Shown here: piece after piece, positions 9,148 through 17,566 of the stretch | Layout: each line of letters opens with the position of its first letter | Numbering within the stretch: the first letter of the stretch is position 1 | Source: Sporomusa acidovorans | GTDB lineage: Bacteria; Bacillota; Negativicutes; Sporomusales; Sporomusaceae | Strand: one strand, 5' to 3' | Assembly: GCF_002257695.2 (NCBI RefSeq) | Contig: NZ_CP155571.1 | DNA length: 64,000 nucleotides | Notes under the pieces: model-generated | The model's database searches: none | Seen by the model: only the letters and a program-made list of their open reading frames with translations | What the model was told of the DNA's origin: nothing | Translations under genes and position numbers: made by a program

Positions 9148-9801
9148 CTACTCACCGCCCTGCAGTACGTCAAACGGAGCGTTGCGGTAAACTATTTTTT
9201 CAATAGCGGCTCTCAACTCATCGCCGGTCGTTCGCAATAAATAAATCTGGCCTTTAAGTGCACTGACAAGAGAATCTTCCTGAATCTCATTTAAGTTTAT
9301 AGCTGTGCTTAAAAGACTGGCCGTAATACCGGCATGTGCGGCCGCCACACCTGCCATCAGATCACTGACTACCAGCTTATCGACCATACCGACAATTGTT
9401 TTGCCAATCTCCATTACCTCCAGACAGGAACGGGCCGTTTCCACCGGTATTTCAGCCGCTTGCTTAAGGGCTTTTTGCAGAGCCAGGTTCCGTACCTGTT
9501 GTTTCTCCACCGTTGTTGCCGGTAAACCGGCGGCAGCCAGTAACCCCCGCAATGCCAGGGCATCGCGGTCAATTAGTATGGTCAGCTCGATATGCAGCCT
9601 GGCCAGATCAGCCTGCTTAGCGACAAGGATTTCATTACCTTCCGCAGGCTTTCGATCTTTTAGGGAATAGGCTATCGCCATTTCTAAGAGTGCCGCCGCC
9701 ATAAGCCCGTATATGGCTGCCGTGCTTCCCCCGCCCGGCGGTACCTCGTCAGAAGCCAGTTTGGCAGCAAAGTCACTGATACTTAATGAACTCAACATCA
9801 T
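9148..9801 (-). CDS. Cyclodeaminase/cyclohydrolase family protein
   Basis: A 217-residue all-helical protein of the formiminotransferase-cyclodeaminase C-terminal family. The N-terminal signature VPPGGGSTAAIYGLMAAALLEM (residues 21-42) and an aspartate region at RDAL are typical. Relatives convert 5-formiminotetrahydrofolate to methenyl-tetrahydrofolate and ammonia, or act in one-carbon metabolism (FchA). AAAGGGAG lies just upstream of two adjacent ATG codons, so the start may be 9801 or 9798. It follows the fakB-fakA pair by about 57 bp on the same strand and may be co-transcribed. The exact substrate is uncertain. Confidence 0.85.
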   Translation of the reverse strand: MMLSSLSISDFAAKLASDEVPPGGGSTAAIYGLMAAALLEMAIAYSLKDRKPAEGNEILVAKQADLARLHIELTILIDRDALALRGLLAAAGLPATTVEKQQVRNLALQKALKQAAEIPVETARSCLEVMEIGKTIVGMVDKLVVSDLMAGVAAAHAGITASLLSTAINLNEIQEDSLVSALKGQIYLLRTTGDELRAAIEKIVYRNAPFDVLQGGE

Positions 9802-9858
9802 GGATACTCCCTTTCTCTTGCGGCTTATCGTCGTTCAGGCCTGACTATTGCCTGTTTT

Positions 9859-11490
9859 TCAATCCACACTGACAAGAAACTGATAGTGCGGCTGTCCGCC
9901 AAAATACAGTTCTACTTCCAAACCTTGCAGTTCTTTGCCAACTTCTTTAACCAGTTCCGCTGCTTCCCGGTCGCTGAGCTCAGCCCCATAATACAAGCTG
10001 ACCATGCTGCTGTCTGTTCCCGCCAAATACAAAATAAGTTTTTTCAAGGCAATATCCAGTTGCCCGGACCACACTGCCACACTGCCGTTAACTACGCCGA
10101 TATAGGAACCTTCCGGTACATTCCGGCCTTCTACCGTCGAATCACGGACAGCCATTGTCAGACTGCCTGCCTTAACGGCTGCCTGAGCCGCTGTCATCCG
10201 TTGTAGATTATCTTCCAAATTGTTCTCAGGGTTAAAAGCCAGGATAGCAGCCAGCCCCTGCGGCACATTTGTTGTCGGCAAAATAGCTACCCTGTCTCCC
10301 AATAACTTTTTGACCTGTGCCGCCGCCAGCACAATATTTTTATTGTTTGGCAAAATAATGTATTGCTCGGCCGCCCCATTGTGCACAGCCGCTACAAATT
10401 CTTCTACCGGCGGATTCATGGTCTGCCCGCCGGAAATAATCATGTCAGCGCCTATTTGCTGCATAATGGCAGTTAAGCCGGCTCCCGCGGCCACGCTGAT
10501 GACAGCCAGCTTGGCCTTGGCGTGATTCTTTACGACCGGTGCCGCCGGCACCTCTTCGGCCTCCATGATTTTCCGGTGTTGATCCGCCATATTGTCAATC
10601 TTGATATCATGAAGCGTTCCCCAGGCAATGGCCGATTCTAAGACGTCCCCCGGATGCGCCGTGTGAATATGTACTTTCAACATACTTTCACCGGGCGCAA
10701 GTACCAAAGATTCGCCTAATTGTTCTAATTGCCGTTTAACCTCAGCCAAGCCGACGGCAAACCTTTTTACAATAAACTCGGTGCAATAAGGATGGGCAAT
10801 CGTTGTATCGGCTGTTATCCCCGGCACGGTCAATGTATGGCCAAAGTTAGCCTCCGGCCCGCAATCCCTGCCTTCCAGCCCTTCCAGACAGCCATTCAGA
10901 AAACAAATCAGCCCCTGGCCGCCCGCATCGACAACACCGGCAGCCTTAAGGGCCGGCAGCATGTCCGGGGTCTTACGCAATTCCGCCTGGCCGGTGGCAA
11001 TGGCTTCTTTCAAAATATCGGCAAAAGCGGCATGCTCCCGCACCGCCCGGTGAGTCCCTTTGGCCGTCGCTTTCGCCACCGTTAGTATAGTGCCTTCTAC
11101 CGGCCTGGCGACAGCCCGATACGCATACAGAATCCCGTATTGAAAGGCTTTGCCAACCTCAGCGGAAGTCGCCGTATCCTTTCCCGACAGGCCTCTGGCG
11201 ATACCGCGGAAAAACTGAGACAGAATAACACCGGAGTTACCTCTGGCGCCCATGATCGCACTATCGGCCCCCCGGCGGGCCAGAGAACCGATTCCCTCAT
11301 CAGGAGCCTCAGCTACAGCCTTGGCTACCGCTCCCAGCGTCAACAGCATGTTGGTTCCGGTATCACCGTCGGGAACGGGAAAAACATTTAAACTGTTGAT
11401 ATATTCGTGCTCCCGCATAAAAGCACCATAAGCTCCGGCAATCATGCGGCGAAAATCCTTACCGTTAATGACATCAATACTCGGCTTCAT
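9859..11490 (-). CDS. fakA: Fatty acid kinase catalytic subunit (DAK2/YloV family)
   Basis: A 543-residue FakA-type kinase. The N-terminal DhaL/DAK2 domain carries the nucleotide and Mg signature VFPVPDGDTGTNML (about residues 36-49) and GARGNSGVILSQFFRG (about 81-96); the C-terminal half resembles DegV. With an acyl-binding FakB it phosphorylates fatty acids for phospholipid synthesis. The adjacent degV-type gene, 27 bp upstream on the same strand, is the expected FakB partner. The start at 11490 is preceded by GAGGGGGAAAC. Confidence 0.92.
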   Translation of the reverse strand: MKPSIDVINGKDFRRMIAGAYGAFMREHEYINSLNVFPVPDGDTGTNMLLTLGAVAKAVAEAPDEGIGSLARRGADSAIMGARGNSGVILSQFFRGIARGLSGKDTATSAEVGKAFQYGILYAYRAVARPVEGTILTVAKATAKGTHRAVREHAAFADILKEAIATGQAELRKTPDMLPALKAAGVVDAGGQGLICFLNGCLEGLEGRDCGPEANFGHTLTVPGITADTTIAHPYCTEFIVKRFAVGLAEVKRQLEQLGESLVLAPGESMLKVHIHTAHPGDVLESAIAWGTLHDIKIDNMADQHRKIMEAEEVPAAPVVKNHAKAKLAVISVAAGAGLTAIMQQIGADMIISGGQTMNPPVEEFVAAVHNGAAEQYIILPNNKNIVLAAAQVKKLLGDRVAILPTTNVPQGLAAILAFNPENNLEDNLQRMTAAQAAVKAGSLTMAVRDSTVEGRNVPEGSYIGVVNGSVAVWSGQLDIALKKLILYLAGTDSSMVSLYYGAELSDREAAELVKEVGKELQGLEVELYFGGQPHYQFLVSVD

Positions 11491-11517
11491 AAAGTTTCCC
11501 CCTCTGCCACAGTATCT

Positions 11518-12354
11518 CTAAACCCTGCTTTGAAAAATAAGTCCAATCACGCCTGGCCCCAAGTGGGCAGCGATTACTGAACCAAGTGCCGCCGTTGAGA
11601 CCGGCACACCGGGGTAACGCTGACGAATGGCAGCAACCATATCTTCAATGGCAGCAGGTGCATCCCCGTATACTACGCCAATATACTCCAAAGTATCCAC
11701 ACTGTCAAGCTCTTCCAGCATACGGGCAATAGCCCGTGATCTGGTGCGAACTTTATCCAAAACCTGGATGCTCGCTGCGCGCAAGGTAAGAATCGGCTTA
11801 ATTTGCAAAATCGAGCCAAATAGAGCCGCTGCCCCGCCGATGCGGCCGCCTTTATGCAAATAATCCAGAGAATCAACAATAAATAGCGTGCGGGTAGCAG
11901 CAGCCATCTGCCGCAAATGTCCGGCAATTACCTGCGCCGGGTTACCCGCGGACGCCATTGCCAGGGCCTGTTCCGCCATTTTTAAACTGCCAAGAGCGCC
12001 GGTACAGGAATCAATTACATAAATCTCCCGCTCCTTAAAATCTCTGGCGGCCGTCCTGGCCCCATTAAAAGTGCCGCTTAACCCGGCAGTCAGACAAATC
12101 ATAATAACCGGCTCACCTGCCGCTGCCGGTGCAAAAGCCTGAATGAATTCGCCCGGTGAGGGCTGCGAGGTCCGGGGATGCACTCCCTTTTCCCTGGTCA
12201 GCCGGAACAGTTCTGCCGTAGTTAATTCGGGTTCACTCCATTCGTCTTCCCCAAGAATAAGCTTAAGTGGTACCACATGAAGATTGGGATGCTCGCTGAG
12301 CATCTTTCCAGGTACATTCGCTGTACTGTCAATTACAATATGTATAGGTAACAA
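11518..12354 (-). CDS. DegV family fatty-acid-binding protein (FakB-like)
   Basis: A 278-residue DegV protein that holds one long-chain fatty acid and presents it to FakA. Signatures are IVIDSTANVP at the N-terminus, RTSQPSPGEF around residue 60, CLTAGLSGTFNGA around residue 86 and DSLDYLHKGGRIGG near 155. The start appears to be TTG at 12354, with AGGAGAGGGG about 10 nt upstream; no ATG fits the family N-terminus. It is the first gene of the fakB-fakA unit. DegV paralogs differ in acyl preference, which cannot be read here. Confidence 0.9.
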   Translation of the reverse strand: MLPIHIVIDSTANVPGKMLSEHPNLHVVPLKLILGEDEWSEPELTTAELFRLTREKGVHPRTSQPSPGEFIQAFAPAAAGEPVIMICLTAGLSGTFNGARTAARDFKEREIYVIDSCTGALGSLKMAEQALAMASAGNPAQVIAGHLRQMAAATRTLFIVDSLDYLHKGGRIGGAAALFGSILQIKPILTLRAASIQVLDKVRTRSRAIARMLEELDSVDTLEYIGVVYGDAPAAIEDMVAAIRQRYPGVPVSTAALGSVIAAHLGPGVIGLIFQSRV

Positions 12355-12577
12355 TGCAAATAGTCCCCTCTCCTAATCCCTTAAACTATATTTTACCAAA
12401 TAATCGCCGGCAAATACACAAATATATTGTTATGATTTCCCGACAAAAATCCTAAACAAATCCCTAAATCTTATTAAGGTTGACAGGAAATAGGATATTG
12501 CCCGGAGAAATTATCTACAAACGGCTTAAACGTATTTACTTATTTTAAGTATATAACACTGAATAAGGAGTAACCTC

Positions 12578-14713
12578 ATGGACAAACAACTCCTCTTTGC
12601 CTTGGATATTGGAACCCGCAGCGTTATCGGCCTTGTCGGGGAAGACGAAAACGGCACAGTAAAATTAATTGCGTCGGACCGGGAAGAACACCATACCCGC
12701 GCCATGCTTGACGGACAGATTCACGATGTCCGGGAGGTAGCTGAAGTACTAAACTCTGTCAAAACACGGCTGGAAGCCAAAACCGGCAAACTGACCAGAG
12801 TCGCTGTAGCGGCTGCCGGCCGGGCACTGTGTACCCTGAGGATTTCAGCCGAACTTGATGTCAGCACCCGGGGAACTCTGACCCCGGAGGACGAACGTTC
12901 GCTTGAGCTGGCTGCTATTCAGACAGCCCAGGCTGAGCTGGCTACTTCAAGAACCGTCCCCGAACCTGCCGATTATTATTGTGTCGGCTATAGTGTGGTG
13001 AACTTCAGCTTAGACGGTACCCGGATTAAAAGCCTTGTCGGCCAGCGGGGCAAACATTCGGCCATTGAGGCTATTGCCACCTTTTTGCCGCGCCAGGTTA
13101 TTGACTCCCTGCAATCAGCCATTGAAACTGTCGGGCTGGAAATGGCCACCCTTACCCTCGAGCCGATTGCCGCCATTAACGTACTGATTCCCACTACCAT
13201 GCGCCACCTCAATTTAGTACTGATTGACGTTGGCGCCGGTACCTCCGACGTAGCCATTACCCGTGACGGTTCGGTCATTGCCTACGGTATGGTTCCTTTC
13301 GCCGGCGATGAAATAACCGAAGCTATCTCCCAAAAATATTTGCTTGATTTCAATGTCGCCGAAACAGTCAAACGTCAATTGAATGGTAAAAATAAAAAGA
13401 TTTCCTTCACCGATGTGCTCGGCATGGCCCAAAAAGTTGCCGCCAAGGAAATTATTGAAGCCATGGCGCCGAAGGTAGGCGAACTCGCGCAGGCCATTGC
13501 CGCAGAAATTATCGCGCTTAACAACGAACGTCCGCAGGCCGTGCTATTAGTCGGCGGTGGTGCACTGACACCGCTCTTGCCGGAAGTTTTGGCCGAAGCA
13601 CTGGATATTCCGGCCACCCGGGTAGCGATTCGCCGGCCTGATTCCATTGAAGGAATTACCGGTATACCGGCTAAACTATGCACACCTGATTCCGTAACAC
13701 CGCTAGGTATCCTGAAACTGGCCGGCGGGCGCACTTTAAACTTTATTAACATTACCGTTAATGAACGGGCCATCCGTTTATTCAACCTAAGCCGGCTGAC
13801 AATAGCCGATGCTTTATTGGCTGCCGGTATTGACATTCGGGCTTTGCGCGGACGCCCCGGCATGGGCCTGACCATTACCGTTAATGATGAAACCATGTTT
13901 ATTGCCGGTGGCCATGGCAGTCCCGGTGAAATTGCAAGGAACGGTCAACCGGCCAAATTGACTGATATACTAGAGGACCGGGATAGCCTTGTCGTAACTC
14001 TTGGTACGGATGGAGCAACACCGGCACCACTCTTACAAGATATTGCCCCGGCCACCGAGCCGTTAATGATTACGCTTGACGGAAAAGAATATCAATTAGC
14101 GCGACAAGTTACCATAAACGGAGTATTAGCCACGCCGGATACCGTACTGCATGACCGTGATCAAATTTGTGCCAAACCTACGCTCACGCTAAAAGACGCC
14201 CTTGGTCAGCTGGCGCATGAGCCTGTTCCCGCCGAATATACGTATCAAATAAACAACACGGAACGCTCTTATAAGATTTGGCCTCAATTTTCTATTGACG
14301 GCACCCAGGCATCGCCTGACACGCCCTTAACTGCTGGCAGCGTAATTGAAATTCTGAAACCACCACCGCCTACATTGGCGGAAATGCTGGGAATTGACAG
14401 TGAAGTCGATTCTTCCATCACAGTTTCGTTTAATGGTTCTCCCTGCATTATCCCCCTCCAGCGTCATACGATTTTGGTAAACGGAAAACCGGCCGACATC
14501 AATCAGCCGGCTGCTTCCGGCAGTCATATTGATTTTACCACCTCGCCCGAACTGCAACCCCTAATCAGCGATGTACTGCTGGCTGCTGATTTTGATCCCC
14601 GCAGCCTGCCGATTACTGCCAGGGTAAATATCCTGCTGAACGGCATGCCCACAGAATACACTGCGATTGTTAAAAACGGCGACAGCGTTGAAATTAAAAT
14701 TGAAACCAAATAG
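12578..14713 (+). CDS. FtsA-like actin-fold ATPase with a long C-terminal extension
   Basis: 711 residues. The first ~370 form an FtsA/PilM-type actin fold: FALDIGTRSVIGLV (phosphate 1), an SHS2-like insertion around 80-190, LIDVGAGTSDVAI around 215 (phosphate 2) and VLLVGGGALTPLL near 323 (adenosine motif). Classical FtsA is about 420 residues. The remaining ~340 residues form several beta-rich repeated modules, each with short stretches such as ITVNDETMFI, ITLDGKEYQLA and ILLNGMPTEYT. The family is annotated as cell division protein in Clostridia, but no ftsZ is near and no amphipathic FtsA tail ends the protein. RBS AAGGAG precedes the ATG. Division or envelope role is inferred. Confidence 0.78.
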   Translation: MDKQLLFALDIGTRSVIGLVGEDENGTVKLIASDREEHHTRAMLDGQIHDVREVAEVLNSVKTRLEAKTGKLTRVAVAAAGRALCTLRISAELDVSTRGTLTPEDERSLELAAIQTAQAELATSRTVPEPADYYCVGYSVVNFSLDGTRIKSLVGQRGKHSAIEAIATFLPRQVIDSLQSAIETVGLEMATLTLEPIAAINVLIPTTMRHLNLVLIDVGAGTSDVAITRDGSVIAYGMVPFAGDEITEAISQKYLLDFNVAETVKRQLNGKNKKISFTDVLGMAQKVAAKEIIEAMAPKVGELAQAIAAEIIALNNERPQAVLLVGGGALTPLLPEVLAEALDIPATRVAIRRPDSIEGITGIPAKLCTPDSVTPLGILKLAGGRTLNFINITVNERAIRLFNLSRLTIADALLAAGIDIRALRGRPGMGLTITVNDETMFIAGGHGSPGEIARNGQPAKLTDILEDRDSLVVTLGTDGATPAPLLQDIAPATEPLMITLDGKEYQLARQVTINGVLATPDTVLHDRDQICAKPTLTLKDALGQLAHEPVPAEYTYQINNTERSYKIWPQFSIDGTQASPDTPLTAGSVIEILKPPPPTLAEMLGIDSEVDSSITVSFNGSPCIIPLQRHTILVNGKPADINQPAASGSHIDFTTSPELQPLISDVLLAADFDPRSLPITARVNILLNGMPTEYTAIVKNGDSVEIKIETK

Positions 14714-14839
14714 GAAACTTGGTTTATATTATGCTTCTATATAACGCCTGTGTCCGCAAACTTCTTGAATGCGGATATATAAGAGAGTTCCCTATCCGGT
14801 CGCAATAAGCTTAATAGGCTGAAAAATTTGTCGTAAGGA

Positions 14840-14855
14840 CGTGATGCATATCACA
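14840..14855 (+). promoter_or_regulatory. CRP/FNR-family operator upstream of hcp
   Basis: CGTGA-N6-TCACA at 14840-14855 fits the CRP/FNR half-site spacing. With TATAAT at 14877-14882 and an assumed start near 14889, the operator centre (14847.5) falls at -41.5, the class II activator position. An outer pair GTCGT/ACGAC (14830-14834, 14861-14865) shares the same centre and is followed by TTTTT, so the DNA may also work as a terminator for the upstream gene. Confidence 0.6.
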
Positions 14856-14876
14856 TTCTCACGACTTTTTATCCCC

Positions 14877-14882
14877 TATAAT
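14877..14882 (+). promoter_or_regulatory. hcp promoter -10 element
   Basis: A perfect TATAAT 36 bp before the hcp start codon. No good -35 hexamer is present at the right distance, as expected for an activator-dependent promoter served by the site at 14840-14855. Confidence 0.6.
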
Positions 14883-14917
14883 AAGACCATAAGTTCAACA
14901 ACAAGGGGGATATAAAA

Positions 14918-16216
14918 ATGAGTATGTTTTGCTACCAATGTGAGCAGACCGCAGGCGGTATCGGCTGCACCAAGGTTGGTGTCTGCGGCAAAAACGAGGA
15001 TATTGCCAGCTTGCAGGACACGCTGCTTTTCGGTCTTAAAGGAATTGCCGCCTATGCCCATCACGCGCGGGAGTTGGGTGCCCGTAGCGAGGAAGTTGAC
15101 GCTTTCGTTCACGATGCCCTCTTCTTCACCCTGACGAACGTAAACTTCAGTCTGGAAAAACATATCGAAATGGTGCTCAAATGTGGCGAGATCAATCTCA
15201 AAGTCATGGAGTTATTAGACAAAGCCCATGTCGCGCACTTTGGCTCACCCGTACCTACCGAGGTATTTACCGGCTTTAAAGAGGGGTTTGGCATTCTGGT
15301 TACCGGCCATGATCTGTTAGACCTGGAAGAACTCCTCAAACAAACCGAAGGTACCGGCATCAATATCTATACGCACGGTGAAATGCTGCCGGCCCACGCC
15401 TATCCTGAGCTCAAAAAATACAAACACCTTGTCGGCAATTACGGTACCGCCTGGCAGAACCAGCGCACAGAATTCGAAGCCTTTCCTGGCGCCATACTGG
15501 TAACGACGAACTGCGTAATGCCGTTAACGGCCAACCAAACCTATGGTGACCGCATCTTTACCCGCAGTGTAACCGGCCTCCAGGGCGGCAACCATATTGC
15601 TGATCGCAACTTCTCCGACCTGATTGCCAAAGCCCAAAGCCTGCCGTCTTTGCCGGCTAAAGCCGGTGCCTATACCCTGACAACCGGGTTCCATCACAAT
15701 GCCATTCTTGGTCTGGCCGACAAAATTGTGGAAGCCGTCAAAAACGGTAAAATTAAGCGCTTCTTCCTGATCGGCGGCTGCGACGGAGCCAAACCTGGCC
15801 GTAATTACTATACAGAATTAGCCGAAAAGATACCCCAGGATTGCGTAATTCTAACAGTGGCCTGCGGTAAATACCGTTTCAATCATCTTGACTTCGGCAC
15901 AATTGACGGTATTCCCCGCCTGATCGATCTTGGTCAATGCAATAATGCCTACTCGGGTATCCAGGTCGCCATTGCCCTGGCCAAAGTATTTAACTGCGGT
16001 GTAAACGACCTGCCGCTCTCCTTTATCTTATCCTGGTTTGAGCAAAAGGCGGTTGCTATCCTGCTCACCCTGCTGCATCTTGGCGTGAAAAACATTCGCC
16101 TTGGCCCATCGGCTCCGGCCTTTGTAACACCGGGAGTATTCAAGGTGCTTAGTGATAACTTTGGTCTTCAGCCAATTACAACACCGGATGAAGATTTAAA
16201 AGCAATATTAGGTTAA
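14918..16216 (+). CDS. hcp: Hybrid cluster protein (hydroxylamine reductase-like), class III
   Basis: A 432-residue Hcp. The N-terminal cysteine motif C-x2-C-x8-C-x5-C (residues 5-22) binds the [4Fe-4S] cluster, and hybrid-cluster ligands are provided further on (FLIGGCDGA, VACGKYRFN, motifs around residues 285-320). It is about 110 residues shorter than class I/II Hcp, matching the class III type lacking an N-terminal helical region. Hcp proteins detoxify nitric oxide or hydroxylamine in anaerobes. AAGGGGGA precedes the ATG by 7 nt. A CRP/FNR-type operator sits at the activator position, suggesting control by an HcpR/FNR-like regulator responsive to nitrosative stress. Confidence 0.94.
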   Translation: MSMFCYQCEQTAGGIGCTKVGVCGKNEDIASLQDTLLFGLKGIAAYAHHARELGARSEEVDAFVHDALFFTLTNVNFSLEKHIEMVLKCGEINLKVMELLDKAHVAHFGSPVPTEVFTGFKEGFGILVTGHDLLDLEELLKQTEGTGINIYTHGEMLPAHAYPELKKYKHLVGNYGTAWQNQRTEFEAFPGAILVTTNCVMPLTANQTYGDRIFTRSVTGLQGGNHIADRNFSDLIAKAQSLPSLPAKAGAYTLTTGFHHNAILGLADKIVEAVKNGKIKRFFLIGGCDGAKPGRNYYTELAEKIPQDCVILTVACGKYRFNHLDFGTIDGIPRLIDLGQCNNAYSGIQVAIALAKVFNCGVNDLPLSFILSWFEQKAVAILLTLLHLGVKNIRLGPSAPAFVTPGVFKVLSDNFGLQPITTPDEDLKAILG

Positions 16217-16224
16217 AAACAACA

Positions 16225-16265
16225 CATCGGCTTGCGCTTTGCCAAAAGGCTCGCGCAAGCCGATG
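16225..16265. terminator. Convergent terminator between hcp and the GGDEF gene
   Basis: A 13-bp perfect stem (CATCGGCTTGCGC with GCGCAAGCCGATG). On the minus strand it is followed by a TTGTTTTTAACC tract, so it serves the GGDEF gene best. Confidence 0.65.
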
Positions 16266-16284
16266 CTGTATGTAGCCGGTCCTG

Positions 16285-17304
16285 TTAAAATACCGCACAT
16301 TGATTGCGGCCTTGCCGTTTTGCCCGGTATAAGGCACTATCGGCCTCGCGGAAGGCATCCTGGCAAGCCACGCTGGGGCTCTTGCGCGCCACGCCAATAC
16401 TAATCGTAATGTTAACGCGCTCCCCATGATGAATAAAATCTGAGTTGGCTACCTGAAAGCGTAGCCTTTCGGCAATCTTAAGCCCTAGGTCAAGCGAGGT
16501 CCCCGGCAGTACTAACGCAAACTCTTCGCCCCCATAGCGAAAAGCCATATCCTTGCTCCGGATACTCTGCTTTATCATTCTGCCGATTGTCTCCAGCACC
16601 TGATCGCCGAATAAATGCCCATGCGTATCATTCAATTTTTTAAAGTAGTCAATGTCAATAATCACTAATATATACTGCTGCAAATCGGCAGTTTTCTCCA
16701 AATAAGCCCGATGATTTAACAAACCTGTTAATTGGTCCGTATGTGCCAACTCATAGTGATGGGCATTCTCCCGCATAAGTTCGGCAATTTGTCCTTCATT
16801 TTTTGATTGAACTTCTACCACATTGCGCATATAAACGGCCGTCAAGGTTAACATGACAAATCCTATCGTATTATAGATTATCTCAAACCATAAGCCTGTA
16901 GACAAGCGGCTGCTGGCGAAAACCTGAGCAGTGACATAAACAAGCGCAATGACTAGCATCATGCGCACAGCCCGCCGGCCCCCCACTTTCAGCACCATCC
17001 GCACTAACAACAAATGATATAAAACACTGCTGTACATTGCACCGCTTACTGTAAAGCCGGCACACAATGCCAAATTAACGAAAAATTCCTGCAAGTGTGG
17101 TTTAACCTGCCGCAAACACAAGCTTGCGTTATAAAATATATACACAATAGCCAGTCCGGTTATCATCCACCAGTGCGATTCTTGATTGAATACGGCAACC
17201 GCCAAGGAAAACAAAACCGAAATACCACTTACTTTGCGAATAAAAATTTGCAGTTGTAAAGCGGGGTCACCCCACACCGCATACTCGTGTTTGGTTGCAC
17301 TCAT
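16285..17304 (-). CDS. Membrane-anchored diguanylate cyclase
   Basis: 339 residues: about five to six hydrophobic segments in residues 25-165, a short linker helix, then a GGDEF domain with FRYGGEEFALVLPG and an RxxD inhibitory site (RSKD) five residues before GGEEF. Expected to synthesise cyclic di-GMP and to be feedback-inhibited. No known sensor signature was recognised in the membrane part. AAGGAG lies 11 nt before the ATG. It is a second active-looking cyclase in this window besides the protein at 1750-4152. Confidence 0.92.
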   Translation of the reverse strand: MSATKHEYAVWGDPALQLQIFIRKVSGISVLFSLAVAVFNQESHWWMITGLAIVYIFYNASLCLRQVKPHLQEFFVNLALCAGFTVSGAMYSSVLYHLLLVRMVLKVGGRRAVRMMLVIALVYVTAQVFASSRLSTGLWFEIIYNTIGFVMLTLTAVYMRNVVEVQSKNEGQIAELMRENAHHYELAHTDQLTGLLNHRAYLEKTADLQQYILVIIDIDYFKKLNDTHGHLFGDQVLETIGRMIKQSIRSKDMAFRYGGEEFALVLPGTSLDLGLKIAERLRFQVANSDFIHHGERVNITISIGVARKSPSVACQDAFREADSALYRAKRQGRNQCAVF

Positions 17305-17512
17305 TTTTTCTCAAACTCCTTAAGCTTGCGCCGAGCCTTTTTGAAACCCTTGACTCTAAAAAAACGTTCTGTTATTGGGTCACTTTAGGAGCATGTACCA
17401 ATTCTATATATCTTTTATTATCCTCGTTTTGGAGCAAAAAGTAAAGTACCGTTATTTAACAATTCAGTAAATTACATCCATTTTTCTGGCTCTGGATTTA
17501 CGTCACATAGAG

Positions 17513-17551
17513 AATCCCCCTGTATACGACATATACGTACACAGGGGGATT
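17513..17551. terminator. Terminator at the end of the tetrapyrrole operon
   Basis: An 11-bp perfect stem (AATCCCCCTGT with ACAGGGGGATT), 15 bp after the hemL stop codon. Confidence 0.65.
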
Positions 17552-17566
17552 ATTTTACATCCGCTG

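Noticed and set aside
12480..12520. TTGACA at about 12480 as promoter of the FtsA-like gene
   Set aside because: No acceptable -10 box at 16-18 bp; the actual promoter remains unidentified.
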